A stretch of DNA of 64,000 nucleotides from Pachyseris speciosa (GCA_016490735.1 JAEMWC010000557.1:230001-294000); one strand, 5' to 3'; shown: positions 41,226-53,030, counted from the stretch's first letter. A program made the numbers and translations. Notes: generated by a model from the sequence alone, not told the origin.

Positions 41226-41763
41226 TAAGGCTGGTTTTCACTAGCGACGGAGTCGGAGTCGGATTCGGAGTCGTAATCAGAAGCGTGGAGCGTTTAAATG
41301 ATCCAGTGAAAATCAAAGCGACGAAGTCGAAGCAAAATACTGATTCCGTTATGACTCCGTCGCTTATGACCCAGTGAAAATCTCAAAAATCGGGGTCGTA
41401 AGCGGAGTCATAACCTCGACGGACTTGGAGTCGGAAGAATCAGCACGTTTCCATTTTCTTCCGATTCCGCTTATGACTCCGTCGCTTATGATCCAGTGAA
41501 ACTAGATTCATTTGTCGGAGTCGGAAGCAGAAGCGGGAAACCAGCCAATCACATTCCTTGTTCTAACGCTCTCGTATTACAGTTTGAAACCAAAATATTG
41601 TTTCCGACGACAATCCAGTTTTCACTAGACCATAAGCGACGGAATCACAACGGAATCAGTATTTTGCTTCCGACTCCGTCGCTTTGATTTTCACTAGATC
41701 ATAACGCTCCACGCTTCTGACTACGACTTCGACTCCGACTCCGTCGCTAGTGAAAACCAGCCT
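41225..41763. mobile_element. Foldback MITE with long GC-rich arms
   Basis: The ends ggctggttttcactagcgac (41227) and gtcgctagtgaaaaccagcc (41762) are exact complements, and the interior is rich in gactccgtcgcttatga and its complement. It separates the 205-bp tandem repeats from the 20-bp array that follows. Confidence 0.85.
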
Positions 41764-41769
41764 TTTATT

Positions 41770-41935
41770 AGAAACATTTGTTCTGTCGTGAATTGTAATA
41801 ACAGTTTTCGTGAATTGTAATAACGTACCTATCGTGAATTGTAATAACCTGTTGTCGTAATTTGTAATAATCCGAGCTGTCGTGAATTGTAATACCACGT
41901 TGTCGTGATTTGTAATAAGTCTTAAGAACAAACAA
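41770..41935 (-). repeat. Array of about 20-bp repeats (left of an inverted pair)
   Basis: Repeats of tcgtgaattgtaataac with variable spacers of a few bases. The same array in reverse complement lies at 43400-43645. This pair, followed by aagaacaaacaattacaaaa and its complement, forms arms of about 180 bp around 1.5 kb. Confidence 0.85.
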
Positions 41936-42147
41936 TTACAAAAGAAAATAACAAAAATGACGCAAAAAGACCAACCTTTATTTTGATCCATGTGTATTTT
42001 TTAAAATATTGAAACACAAATTCCAGCTTACTTTCGTCACATATGTTTACGATTTGAAATTGAAGCAATTAAGCAACACAACGTTTTAATATAATGTAGG
42101 AGCACTTTCTTTCCCTAGATGAAATTGCTCTTGTCTTCTCCAAAATC

Positions 42148-42366
42148 TTACCAAGGAGTTCTTTTGGACACGCGTGCGCTTCTTTTAATTACCGGCACAT
42201 CAAATTTTCCTTGGACAAGTAATAACAAGGTGTCATAAACCTCATCACTGATAGGATGAATATACACTTCTCGTGGATCTCTGTCTCTAGGCTTCGCCGT
42301 ATTGCAACAAAGAAAGCAAGCGAAGAATATTACAAAAAGCACGGAACATTTCCATTTACAAGCCAT
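42148..42366 (-). CDS. Candidate small secreted peptide precursor, 72 residues
   Basis: From the Met at 42366 the frame encodes MACKWKC, a strongly hydrophobic stretch (SVLFVIFFACFLCCNTA) that looks like a signal peptide with a likely cleavage after Ala-24, then a charged middle part and a C-terminus with dibasic sites (KRSARVSKRTPW). This layout resembles small secreted or neuropeptide-type precursors. I recognise no family. The frame is open further upstream to 42504, but the hydrophobic segment near this Met supports the inner start. An AATAAA-type signal on this strand lies near 41970. The gene sits inside an intron of the Mutator-like pseudogene, between inverted repeat arrays, so chance or repeat origin is possible. 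Confidence 0.35.
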   Translation of the reverse strand: MACKWKCSVLFVIFFACFLCCNTAKPRDRDPREVYIHPISDEVYDTLLLLVQGKFDVPVIKRSARVSKRTPW

Positions 42367-43315
42367 CTTGATACCACTGTAAAAAGTGTGGAGGTAAAAA
42401 GTGTGGAGTATCTCGTGTTTACTTTTGTTTGTTTTAAGTGGTGGCAAACGCTCACTCTCATTGATTAAACCTTTACAGCTTAACTGATGAAGACAATCCC
42501 TCATGCATAGTTTTGGTGGAGGTAAATTATAAAAAACGAAGACCCTGATTATTTTACCGCTAAATGGTTCACTTAGCGTATGAGATATGTTTTACGACGT
42601 TTTGCGACTTTTCAGGATGCTACGACAGAAAGAAATAAGGGTCTTCGCTTTTGGGGCCTTCGGTCTTCGTTGTGGAGGCACCCTTGGTTGGGCAAAATTA
42701 TTCCACTGACCGTATTTCAACTGCCTGTCTTTTCTATAACACGACAAAAATACGCTTTTTCATAACAAAGTATTTTAAAAATACGAAAGAGATCTTGAGT
42801 GGTGAATAAATACATCCATTTGGACAAGGAAGTCTAATTCTTTTTCTCTGCAAGCGTGTTGTCTCAACGTATGAGAGTCAGGTACATACTTGACACTCGG
42901 TTGTAAATAACAGTTCCTTGAGGACTTTCTTCAAACTGTGTTCCCGCACCGACTGACATGTACCGGCTTTACTACTGCGGACTTGACAAAAGCCGGAGGG
43001 AATATTACTGATTGAATAGCCCTTGTTGTGTTGGCCAGCAGAGAAGTAATTTTACATCACGAGATTCAAACACGAGTTTCATGGATAAATCCAGCTAAGT
43101 TAGGCCCGTTTCAAACGTCGTGCTACTGCCGTGCTTAGCTGGCTCGACTGTCGCACGACCCCAGCACGACTTGGTTTCCGACGTCGAATTTAATTCCGTT
43201 GAATAAAAAGTTGTTGCCCAATCTCGTACCCAGAATCGTCGGGTGCCGTAATTAAAACACTTACCAGCCGTTGCACAAAGCAAATCCAAAATGTTAATTT
43301 ATGAATTGAGTTCGA

Positions 43316-43347
<32 letters not shown>

Positions 43348-43399
43348 TAATTGTTAATTGTTAATTGCTAGTTAATTGTTATTTTCTTTTGTAATTGTT

Positions 43400-43645
43400 T
43401 GTTCTTAAGACTTATTACAAATCACGACAACGTGGTATTACAATTTACGACAGCTCGGATTATTACAAATTACGACAACAGGTTATTACAATTCACGATA
43501 GGTGCGTTATTACAATTCACGACAACTGTTATTACAATTCAAGACAGGTATTACAATTCACGAAAACTGTTATTACAATTCACGACAGGTATTACAATTC
43601 ACGACAGGTATTACAATTCACGACGGTATTACAATTCACGACAGA
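43400..43645 (+). repeat. Array of about 20-bp repeats (right of an inverted pair)
   Basis: At least ten units of tattacaattcacgacagg with small changes in spacer; the complement of the array at 41770-41935. The units near the 3' end are the most uniform, suggesting recent expansion. Confidence 0.85.
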
Positions 43646-43674
43646 GCAAACATTGCTTTTGAAGAAACAACTCG

Positions 43675-43860
43675 TCAATAAACGGAGCGTCGCAAGCACT
43701 TCGATAACGGAATTCAGCGTTTAAGACAGAATATTGTGCCGTTTCAATCGTCCATGTGCGCCTTGTAGAACCAGAGATGTCACATTTTTGTTTGTTGTGA
43801 CGACACAATTATTCACGCTCGCCGGCACACCGGCGTTTTCGAGATGATGCAGATTTTTTG
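43675..43860 (+). repeat. Fifth copy of the 205-bp repeat
   Basis: Shares cagcgtttaagacaga, ccttgtagaaccagagatgt and acgctcgccggc with the four tandem copies at 40.5-41.2 kb, in the same direction. Confidence 0.8.
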
Positions 43861-44175
43861 CTTTTCGGCAGCTGGTATCAATTCTTTTGTTTCCGAAAAC
43901 AATTACATGTACACACAAAGGGACTTATGGTTATGAATAACAAAGGCCAGACACGTGTAGGATACGCAATTTTAGAAGCGTCAAAAAAATTTTTTATACG
44001 CAAAAAACGCGCTTATATTTTGCGTCTGCGTAGTTCGCTTATCTCCGAGCTGTACTGTACAGTATCCAATCTGGAAGTGTGTTCTTATAATGTATGTTCT
44101 CTGTAAATAAGAACTAATGAATTTTCCACGTACATGTAGAATTTTAAAAATAATGAAATTATTGACAATCCACAG

Positions 44176-44354
44176 GTTGTCGAAAACAAAGCAGGCAGAA
44201 ACCAGGGAAGGTTCTCAGTATCAGAGTGGCATGGGATATTTGCCAGAAACAGAAGCAGTTGAGATTCCACCACCCTCCAAACCCTGTGTGTCCAGTATGG
44301 TACCCAAACAAGACTACAACAAGATAGTGTTTGATCTGGAGACATCATCCGGAG
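44176..44354 (+). CDS. Exonuclease exon 1 of the Mutator-like/DEDDh gene
   Basis: An acceptor (caatccacag) precedes 44176 and a GT donor follows 44354. The exon encodes a linker (LSKTKQAETREGSQYQ, VEIPPPSKPC) and then the ExoI motif IVFDLETSSG, whose Asp and Glu are the first two metal ligands of DEDDh exonucleases. The split Gly codon continues in phase into the exon at 59473. The frame is clean. Confidence 0.7.
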
Positions 44355-44791
44355 GTAATATCGTCGATTCATTTCAAGGCAATGATTGTTCTAAATAATT
44401 AAGAGCAAATCCACACAAAAATCAAACAAAATCGCCAATTCGCTGCACAAGTCGAAAAAATCGAATTCGCTCTTCTTTCACATATTGGTAGCCCTTAGTA
44501 AGTATAAAAACTCCATAGAGTTTTTTCCTTCAGATAACTATTTGTTTTTGAGAAAATTGAGAAAAACCGTTCGAAGCCGTACGCTCGCTTTGGCGAGCCC
44601 GCCAACAGATAAAATTTGTTCATGTTTACTCGACTCGTGTAGCAAAACCATTGACCTAAGAAATCCTGTAGTGTGAATGATATATGAAATGAATCATATA
44701 TGAACTGCGGAAATGAAATCAAATGAAGAATGATCCTCGCAGTTGTGAACGCAATTTATGCAATTGCGAAAAGAAGCCTGAAAAAAATTCA

Positions 44792-44839
44792 GGACTTCAA
44801 CGGGGTTTGAACCCGTGACCTCGCGATTACCGGTGCGAT

Positions 44840-44865
<26 letters not shown>
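44792..44865 (-). tRNA. tRNA-Thr(GGT)-like core, minus strand
   Basis: Same 74-nt core as at 214, with ATCGCACC in place of ATCGTACC. Acceptor, D and T arms pair, but the anticodon stem is mis-registered and base 33 is C. Probably a repeat-borne pseudo-tRNA. Confidence 0.4.
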
Positions 44866-44880
<15 letters not shown>

Positions 44881-45562
44881 AGGTCAATTATGGGTTCATA
44901 TGATCCCGTGAAAGAAATGAGTGTGAATGATATATGAAATGAATCATATATGAACTGCGGAAATGAAATCAAATGAAGAATGATCCTCGCAGTTGTGAAC
45001 GCAATTTATGCAATTGCGAAAAGAAGCCTGAAAAAAATTCAACGGGGTTTGAACCCATGACCTCGCGATTACCGGTGCGATGCTCTAAAGCCCGCCGCAC
45101 ACGTGAGGAAACAGCTGAGCAAAATGCCTCGCGAGGCAGATGGCTCAGCCGTTTCCTTAAGCCCGCCGCACACGTGAGGAAACAGCTGAGCAAAATGCCT
45201 CGCGAGGCAGATGGCTCAGCCGTTTCCTTAAGCCCGCCGCACACGTGAGGAAACAGCTGAGCAAAATGCCTCGTGAGGCAGATGGCTCAGCTGTTTCCTC
45301 ACGTGTGCGGCGAAATTTTGTGAGATTTTCGCCTCGCGAGGCCGTGAGATCAATATCAAACATGATATTGAACTCAGGGCCTCGCGAGGCGAAAATCTCA
45401 CCAAAATTTCGCCGCACACGTGAGGAAACAGCTGAGCCATCTGCCTCGCGAGGCATTTTGCTCAGCTGTTTCCTCACGTGTGCGGCGGGCTTTATGTGTG
45501 TGTATCAAACATGTTTGATATTGATCTCACGGCCTCGCGAGGCGAAAATCTCAACCGCCGAC

Positions 45563-45985
45563 GTGGTAGAGTACCGGACTGCCGTGCGGGAGGTCGCGGG
45601 TTCAAACCCCGGCCGGACCAACACTCAGGGTCTTTAATAATTGAGGAGAAAGTGCTGCCTTTGTAATGACATCTACATACGGTTAGACTTTCTAGTCTTC
45701 TCGGATAAGGACAATAAACCGTAGGTCCCGTCTCACAACTCTTCATAATTCTCTGATTCTGTGGGACGTAAAAGAACCACTAGGGACGTAAAAAAACTCT
45801 GGCAGTGACCACCCCTAGTGTCTGTCTTAATTTGATATTGATATTACGGGGGCACTCATAACTCAACTTCATTAATTGTAAACTGCGTTATAAGCAGTCT
45901 GGCAAAATTCCCCCGGCCAGTGTTGTAAAGCGCCTAGAACAGCTAGTGATAGAGGCGCTATATAAATAGAGCTTATTACAAAATT
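45563..45985 (+). mobile_element. tRNA-derived SINE
   Basis: The head has an A-box-like tggtagagtaccgg and a B box ggttcaaaccccg (about 45598-45610), as in tRNA-derived SINEs. An unrelated body follows (aacactcagggtcttta, ctagtcttctcggataagga). The 3' end gtaaagcgcctagaac and gaggcgctatataaat is a tail type shared by many animal SINEs. It lies within the palindromic centre of the tRNA-like cluster and is a different family from the flanking tRNA-like units. Confidence 0.75.
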
Positions 45986-46260
45986 TCACCGCATGTTTGA
46001 TATTGATCTCACGGCCTCGCGAGGCGAAAATCTCACAAAATTTCACCGCACACATGAGGAAACGGCTGAGCCATCTGCCTCGCGAGGCATTTTGCTCAGC
46101 TGTTTCCTCACTTGTGCGGTGAAATTTTGTGAGATTTTCGCCTTGCGAGGCCGTGAGATCAATATCAAATGATTTCATTTCCGCAGTTCATATATGATTC
46201 ATTTCATATATCATTCACACTCATTTCTTTCACGGGAACATATGAACCAACATTTGACCT

Positions 46261-46275
<15 letters not shown>

Positions 46276-46301
<26 letters not shown>

Positions 46302-46335
46302 ATCGTGGTCACGGGTTCAAACCCCGTTGAAGTCC
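46276..46335 (+). tRNA. tRNA-like core with a 14-base internal deletion
   Basis: The D arm and T arm are intact, but gagcatcg joins directly to tggtcacggg, removing most of the anticodon arm. It cannot be a working tRNA. Confidence 0.4.
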
Positions 46336-46410
46336 TGAATTTTTTTCAGGCTTCTTTTCGCAATTGCATAAATTGCGTTCACAACTGCGAGGATCATTCT
46401 TCATTTGAAA

Positions 46411-48239
46411 TCCTGTAGTATTATCAATTTGTTGAGTGACTCTTCCTCGTCCAAACAGTTGTAATTAATAAACATGGGATGAAAGTCAAAAGCCTAGAGC
46501 TCTCAATAACGCCTTCAATTGGGAGGTCAAATATAAGGATGATTTTTGCCATGTGCCTTTATTCAGAATTCCACAAAATTACGGTTTTTGAATACTAGAT
46601 ATAACGGACATTCAAAATATGGAAAGTTTAGTTTGGGGCATTGATTTCCTAATATTCAGGAAATTTTTCAAAATCGTGATTTGAAGGCAAAAAATCATGC
46701 AATCTAGTGAGTGCGTGACCAACAGCAAATTGAACAAAATACTTTCAGTGGGAAAACGAACGACTCCAAGACATAAAGCAAAACCGTTGCACTAGCCTGT
46801 AGGTCTAAATCTCACTCTAAGAGGACCAAAGTCTTCGCTTTTGCCGTACATTTAACGCTGTTCCTTTTGACGGTTAACGGTTGAATTTCCGCTTCCTTGA
46901 ATGGTTTCAATCTAAAGTCTTCTCATTTCTCTTTTGTCGTTGGGTTTTCTAAGAAGATTTTACAAAACTATGAGCCTAAATCTCCTTCATAGTTGAAAAC
47001 GGGTCAAGCAAAACTAGCAGCCTAAACATCGCTTTCCGTTGGAACTATGGTTGGAACGACATCTTGTGTGGAAAGCGACAACGCGACAGCCCCGTATTTC
47101 ATGGGGGTGGGGTGGGGGAAAAACGTCACGACGCTTTACAGTTTCCTCTTTTTCTTTTTAAAGTTCGAAATTTTTTCAGTAAAAAAGATAACACGAGGAA
47201 AAAAATGCAGAAAAAAAGGGTTTTCCATGTTTAATTTAAACAGGCCGTTTCCTGAAAAAGAAGCCCAGACCTATGTCGAAGTCTAGGTAAGAAAATAAGA
47301 TCGTCCCAAACACAACCTCAAATACACTGATTTGAAAATTTGAGTTGCCATACTAAACGAATCACAATTGACAACAGTAATACTCAATCGACCCATAAAG
47401 TTAGGGCTGACTCCTAATGACTTAACTTCGCACTCACTGACTCCTGAGGAATTCTGTACACCCCAATAAGATAATTTTGTCTGTTTCATTAAGGCTAAAA
47501 TCGTAAGAATAACCTTCCTATGAACCTACTCATTTGTGTTGCCGTGTATGATAATCATTCACTGAAAGTTGCAGGGACTGTAATGCAACGAATTAAAGGA
47601 GGACCGGGTTAAAATAGCCAGCCCTTCAGAAATAAATTAAACAATGCTTCTCACCGTTTCAATGGCCAATTCTGTTCTTAGACATACACTGTGAATGTCT
47701 CACAACGACCACGAAATCTTAGCGACAGCTACGAAACGAAAGTTCATAGAATATTTTTCACATTCTCCCTCCCTTTTTTGGTAATCATGGTCCCATCAGC
47801 TTCCCTTACAGTCAACAATAAATGGAAGACTTTACATAGTCAACCATGGGACTAGACATACAGAACGATGTTTCAATAAAAGATAACTGTGCGTCTGCGT
47901 AATGATGAAGCTTTAAACAATACAGGTATATAATCTCGGACACACATCCAGTATTCTCTTTAGCTATTCCCCTGCTATAAACAAGAGACACACGGGCCTG
48001 AAAACTGTCATTTTTGCACGTGGCATTTGCAGCCCTTGACAAGGTTTGTAAGAATATCAATATACGCTACGGCTGCTTTCGCTTTGTTGTAACGCATGAG
48101 GTGTCTAGTCCAAAGGAAGAACAAATTTCTTGTAACATCTTAATGGAAAAGGCCGAAAGTTTGGAGTTTACAACAAGTTCGCAGATATTAAGAGCAATTG
48201 TACTGCTGAAGCTGGCGTTCTTATTCAAATTGGATTACC
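46411..48239. other. No gene recognised
   Basis: Intronic to the Mutator-like gene. Only short frames without family resemblance are seen. Confidence 0.5.
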
Positions 48240-51200
48240 TCGTCATCGTCATCTTCTATTTGCCCATCATCCTCAATGCTTCGCTTTGCGGCTAAGCGAG
48301 AGAAAAAGCTGGAAATCTGTTGTGCTGTTAGAAAGTCTTTGCTATCAAACAACCGTAAACCATTAGCGTCTTTGGCCGTGCGCATGGCTTTTGAGACATT
48401 TGCGGGGTCTGCTTTTTGGCCAGATCGCTCCCTATCTGAAATTTTGCTTTCAAGTAATCCATCTGTTTAGTGGAAAACCGAGTACTGCGGGCACGGGAAC
48501 TTTTCAGAGCCCATCCCATTGGAAGAGATTGGCCATGGGTAGAAGATGTTGCCGAATGGTCACTTCCTGGTATTTCAGGTACTGCGGTGGGTCCGTGTTC
48601 CAGTCTTGAAGCGTAGCCCATTATGGCACGGTCATAAAGCGTTTCACGCTCGAGGGAAAGCTTATGCTTGCCATATTCGAGGTGATTCAGGAGAGATGAG
48701 TACCTTTGGTAGGTTTTTGTGCATCCGTCTTCTGGACAGGAGAACAAATTTTCAGACCCTGGTTTAGATGGCGCACTGCTTGGGTCATCTGCCTTGTCAC
48801 ATATGCTGCCTTGTTCCTTAACTCTTCCTAACTTGACAGCGACAAATTTCACTCCTGAATCGCCTGGGGTAGCCTCAATATATGGCAGTTCCTCTTTATC
48901 GGAAGCACCAAATTTATTCCAGGAAATAACTTTACCCGGGCCAATGTTGTAAGCTCTAAAGACCCTCAGATGCTGATTGCTATATTGGATGTTGCTAATG
49001 TAGCTGACGCCTTCCATTTACTGGTCTTCTCAGTGGGGACGTCACGGAACTGCAAAGCTTGACTCTTACGCCAGGGATACCTCCGAATGAATCAATTGCT
49101 TCCATCATTTGTGAAGCTGTTTCAATATCATGCCCTGAATTCAGGTGGACTGCCTTAAGAGATTTAATGGTCGCCGCTGAGTTTTCGATCGCAGGACCCC
49201 TTCCCTCCCTGTGGATCTGAAAAATCCATTCTAGCAAGACTAGGCTCATTAATATGAGCTACGTGCCTGGCTGCAACCATGGTCAATGCACAGTGATAGC
49301 AACCAGCATTGTCCTGCCTAAGATAAACTGACTTTAACTCTGGCATGGCAGCTTTCAATTCACGAAAGACATCGTTTAAAATGGCAAGAACAGCAACGCT
49401 ATCCTGATTGCAGCTAATAAATAGGTGGACAAACGTGATCATTTCTAGTTTCCCCTCGGCTCCTCTTCTTGTAGCGACTGCAATGTGCCATGGTATTCCA
49501 CTCTTGGCAAAGCAGTCAGTCTGGCTTTCGCGAAATTTTCGTGGCAGATATTTCATGGCCCAATCTAAGACAACCAAGGTGGACGTTTCATCTAGAATAG
49601 GTGGGCGTTTCATCTAGATATGCCCAGAAGTAGTGGGCAACAGTATTCTAAATGCGACAATACCTAAGCTTTATAAAGCGAAATCATTACGTCTGAACGA
49701 ACTAAGCGCTTAATTCTGCGTAGTGCGGCTATCTTAGCATACGCCTTCTTCAGCATGATTGCAACGTGGGCTTTGAAGGACAAATCCCGATCCACTGTAA
49801 CGCCAAGAATCTTGAGAGTTCGTTCGATTTCAATGGACTTGTCCCCAATAAAAAGATTGTATGGGTACTGAGATTTCCCCAGTGACATTGCCTGAGTTTT
49901 AGTAGTGTTTACTTGCAGGTAATTCACAGTGAACCAGCGGGTTAATATCTCTATGTGTTGATTCAGTGTAGTTTCGAGTGTGCAGGGCCTCTCATGGGCT
50001 ATATATTGCGTAGTGTCATCAGCATACAGACGTAAGGAGGAAGAGCCGGCTGAGGAATTGACATCATTAATAAAGATATCTGTCAGGCCGCCTTCAACGA
50101 GGAAAATGTAATAGGAAGGTGTCAGACTGGCTGCCTCTTCGCTGTGGGGTGCCGCAAGGGAGCCTTCTAGGTCCGCTTCTTTTCAATATCTTTATTAATG
50201 ATGTCAATTACTCAGCCGGATCTTCCTCCTTACGTCTGTATGCTCCGCACTACGGAGAATTAAGCGCTTAGTTCCTTCAGACGTAATGATTTCTCTTTAT
50301 AAAGCTTACGTATTGCCGCATTTAGAATACTGTTGCCCACTACTTCTGGTCATATCTAAAGCCTTGAAAAATAACATGGAGCGTACCAATCATTATGCGA
50401 TCAAGACATCACTGAATCTTGGTAATTCGGCTACCTATAACTTTTGCCTAGCAATGGCAGCTATGGATACGCTTGAGCAAAGACGAATACTACAATCGCT
50501 TATTCTTTTTTTCAAGTGTTTTAAACTAGATGGCCCAAATTATATCTCTCATTTTTTTACGCCTCGATTAACTAAATACAATTTGCGAGGCAGTGGCTTA
50601 AGTGTTGTGCAGCCTCCATATAACAGCCTTGTTATGCGCAACTCCTATTTGTACATGATTGCACACATATGGAATCGTTTACCAGATGTCGCCAAATCCT
50701 CGACCACTTTAGCACAATTTCTTGCTCGCCTGAAATGTGTTAAATTCACAGGGTGCCAGTGTATGAACTGTATATAATCTTCTAATTTTACATTTTTACA
50801 TTCTCTTGATGTACTTAATAGTTAGGTTTTTATATTTGTATGCATAATTCATAATTTACCTTGTTTTGTAATTTTAGTTTGTCGAGCGTTTTTAACATGA
50901 GCCGCTGGCTCGGAAGATTGTGCAAACACTTCCCACGTTCTTCGACATTAAATAAATAAACTAAAGAATAACCCTTGCAGACCTTTCAATGCAGCAAGTA
51001 CGCTGTGCTCACCCCTCAGTATTCTTTGGCATTCTTGCTAACTAGGAGGTTCATATTCCGTCAAAGCAGTATTTCGAAATTTTTATGCCCAAAGTCTTCT
51101 GGTTTTACGTAACGGGAATACAACTGTAAGGATTTGTTACCTTGATGTCGGTTTTTAGATACCGCTTGGCTGCTTTTAGCTGTTCTCTTTTTTCTTTGGC

Positions 51201-52135
51201 CCACGATAAGCCCTTTCTGCAGACTTCGCTTAGTTTCTTAGCAGCATCTTCTAAGTCGTCAAAGGCTTTTGCTCCCTGTGCAGTGAAATAATCAAGTCCT
51301 TGGAGAGAGTTTCTCACGGAAGCAGAGCACGCGTTCAAGATTGAATGAAGTGTGCTGCGTCCCATTGGTTTAAAACCTGATTCACTGCAGAAAATGTTAT
51401 ACTGCTGAACAATTCTTTCTGGTATGATAGTTCTCACAACGTTTGGGACGGTTACTTCGTCTTTGCTTGATAATTTCAGCTTCCTTTCGCCAAATGGGAG
51501 GTCCTGCACTATATGAGCTCTCGTTATCAAATCAAGAAAATGGCCAAGTTTTGCTGCTGAGACTTACATTCGGGGATAATGAGGACTTGGCACAACAGAC
51601 CCTCTACCATGAAGTAATGAATGGTGTCTGGCTAGGCTGAACCTATGACGTGTAAGACCAGGAATCCATCGCTCCAACGTTTCAAAATTTACCTAGTCGA
51701 CCATTATAGAGAGGATTTGCCCCGCGAACTCCAGTGGCTGGCATTGTTGTAGCATTCTACGAGCGCATCTATCAGGGTTACATCAAGGGCACATTCCTTC
51801 TTCTCCTTGTCAGCCTTTGCCTTAACCAGAGAATCCCAGAGCTTCTCAGCATCTTGGGGTGCGATCTCCTCCAGGGCTGCGTCAACCACTTGTCTTGCCT
51901 TTCGGACATGGTATCTTTGCGTTCTATCAGACGCCAGATCCCACGGAATCTTCAAATGACGACGAATGGGACTTACATCCCTGCTTGCAAGAAATGAGTT
52001 TAACTCTCCTCTTGATGTTTTATCACGACGAACAGTTTCGTCTGCGGAATCTGAGCTGCTGTCCGACCCTAACCCTTGAAGTCTCTCTACCAACTCCTCT
52101 GTCCGCTTTGGTTGTTTTGCTTTTGTGACACGCAA
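48240..52135 (-). pseudogene. C2H2/DDE-like family gene, copy 2, frameshifted and split by a LINE
   Basis: Minus-strand pieces in order: 52135-51704 (IPWDLASDRTQRYHVRKARQ, LVECYNNASHW); 51530-51105 (VVRTIIPERIVQQYN, SLQGLDYFTAQGAKAFDDLE); LINE insertion; 49613-49164 (VVLDWAMKYLPRKFRESQTD, SVYLRQDNAGCYH, DFSDPQGGKGSCDRK); 49249-48995 (HLNSGHDIETASQMMEAI); 49017-48328 (FRAYNIGPGKVISW, finger FSCPEDGCTKTYQRYSSLLNH, GWALKSSRARSTRFS), then a frameshift into SSFFSRLAAKR. The LDWAM, RQDNAGCYH and SDPQGGKGSCDR blocks are plausible catalytic acids of an RNase H-like DDE fold; that is inference. At least three frameshifts, a lost segment and the LINE make it dead. No inverted arms like those of copy 1 were seen. 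Confidence 0.7.
49621..50965. mobile_element. LINE insertion with inverted, overlapping halves
   Basis: The minus-strand half (49621-50085) encodes RT sequence with SLRLYADDTTQYIA and ILGVTVDRDLSFKAHV. The plus-strand half (about 50105-50960) encodes [19 protein letters not shown] sequence, then ISLYKAYVLPHLEYCCP to IAHIWNRLPDVAKSS, and ends in ATAAATAAA. The two halves share about 130 bp (gatgtcaattcctcagccgg and gcgcttagttcgttcagacg regions) as an inverted overlap. The plus half lacks about 310 bases of the middle that the minus half keeps. It lies inside C2H2/DDE-like copy 2. Confidence 0.75.
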
Positions 52136-52814
52136 TCAGGCTCATGCGGCACTTGACACACGACTGAGTTCCTTCGCCATCCAATGCCAAGCTCCGAGCG
52201 GTGAAAAGTACAAATGTTGAGAAATTCTAAATCCCTTGTTTCCATATAGAAAATCCCAGCACGAGCAAGAATATGTTCTGACTCTGTTTCAATTCCAGAA
52301 AAAGATCACACTGACTTATGGCCTTGAACGTCTTTCCTACATACTATCAAAGGCACAATATCTGTCCACTTGCTTTTGTCCTTACGATCGTATGAGCATG
52401 AACTACCTACTATAGATTTGAAAGAACAAGAAACTTCCATCGCTCCGCTAATACAAAGAACCTCGCAAATTAAAGAAACTGACCGACTGACAGCCGAGTG
52501 CTTCTGCGCTTGTATCTGTTTTTTACACGTGGGAAAATAAAGTCAAAATAAGTCAATCTAATTAACCTAATTACCAAAAGTAAAGTAATTGCGACTAAAA
52601 AAGTTTCATTAATAACAAGCTCGTCGAACTTTGTTACCGTCATTAAGCATTTCAGTACCGAAACCATAAACTTTTTGCTGAATTCGCAAAAAATTGCTAA
52701 GTTTGGCGCCCCAAAATTTTCAATTTGTGGGAAAATTTCAAAGACTGGAAAAATGCAGCAAATGCCGTTAACGTTAAAATACATTACTTTTGTCAACATT
52801 GAACAGCAAGAAAA

Positions 52815-52946
52815 TGTCGGGTTATTTGGCTAAATAGTGACTCAGAATACACTACACGTGTTTCTTATCGGGTGCCATGTTTAATCAGCCTCCATATTAT
52901 GCGGGCATCAATCCCAAGAAAGCCCTTCATGTAAGCTATCACAACA
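52815..52946 (-). repeat. 3' LTR
   Basis: 132 bp, starts tgtcgggttatttgg and ends ctatcacaaca; a purine tract adjoins its inner side. Two substitutions separate it from the other LTR. Confidence 0.93.
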
Positions 52947-53030
52947 TCTCCCCCTTTAGTTTAACAACTCAACATCCAAAAAGGAGCAACTGACGCTACA
53001 GTAAATCAAAACTTATAACACTGTGCAATG

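Larger units (their letters stand above)
44688..46410. repeat. Inverted pair of tRNA-like units around CGCGAGGC palindromes and a SINE
   Basis: Minus-strand tRNA-like units (44688-45088) and a plus-strand unit (46168-46410) face away from a central block. The centre begins with a 70-bp tandem repeat (gcacacgtgaggaaacagct, atgcctcgcgaggcagatgg) at 45088, 45158 and 45228. Its inverted forms lie at 45255-45560 and 45990-46168 around the motif gcctcgcgaggcgaaaatct. The tRNA-like core at 45046-45088 is cut mid-sequence at the start of the tandem repeat. Confidence 0.8.

Noticed and set aside
41770..43645. CRISPR-like arrays of 20-bp repeats with spacers
   Set aside because: The spacers are only a few bases and repetitive, the setting is eukaryotic with introns and SINEs, and no cas-like gene is present. 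These are minisatellites.
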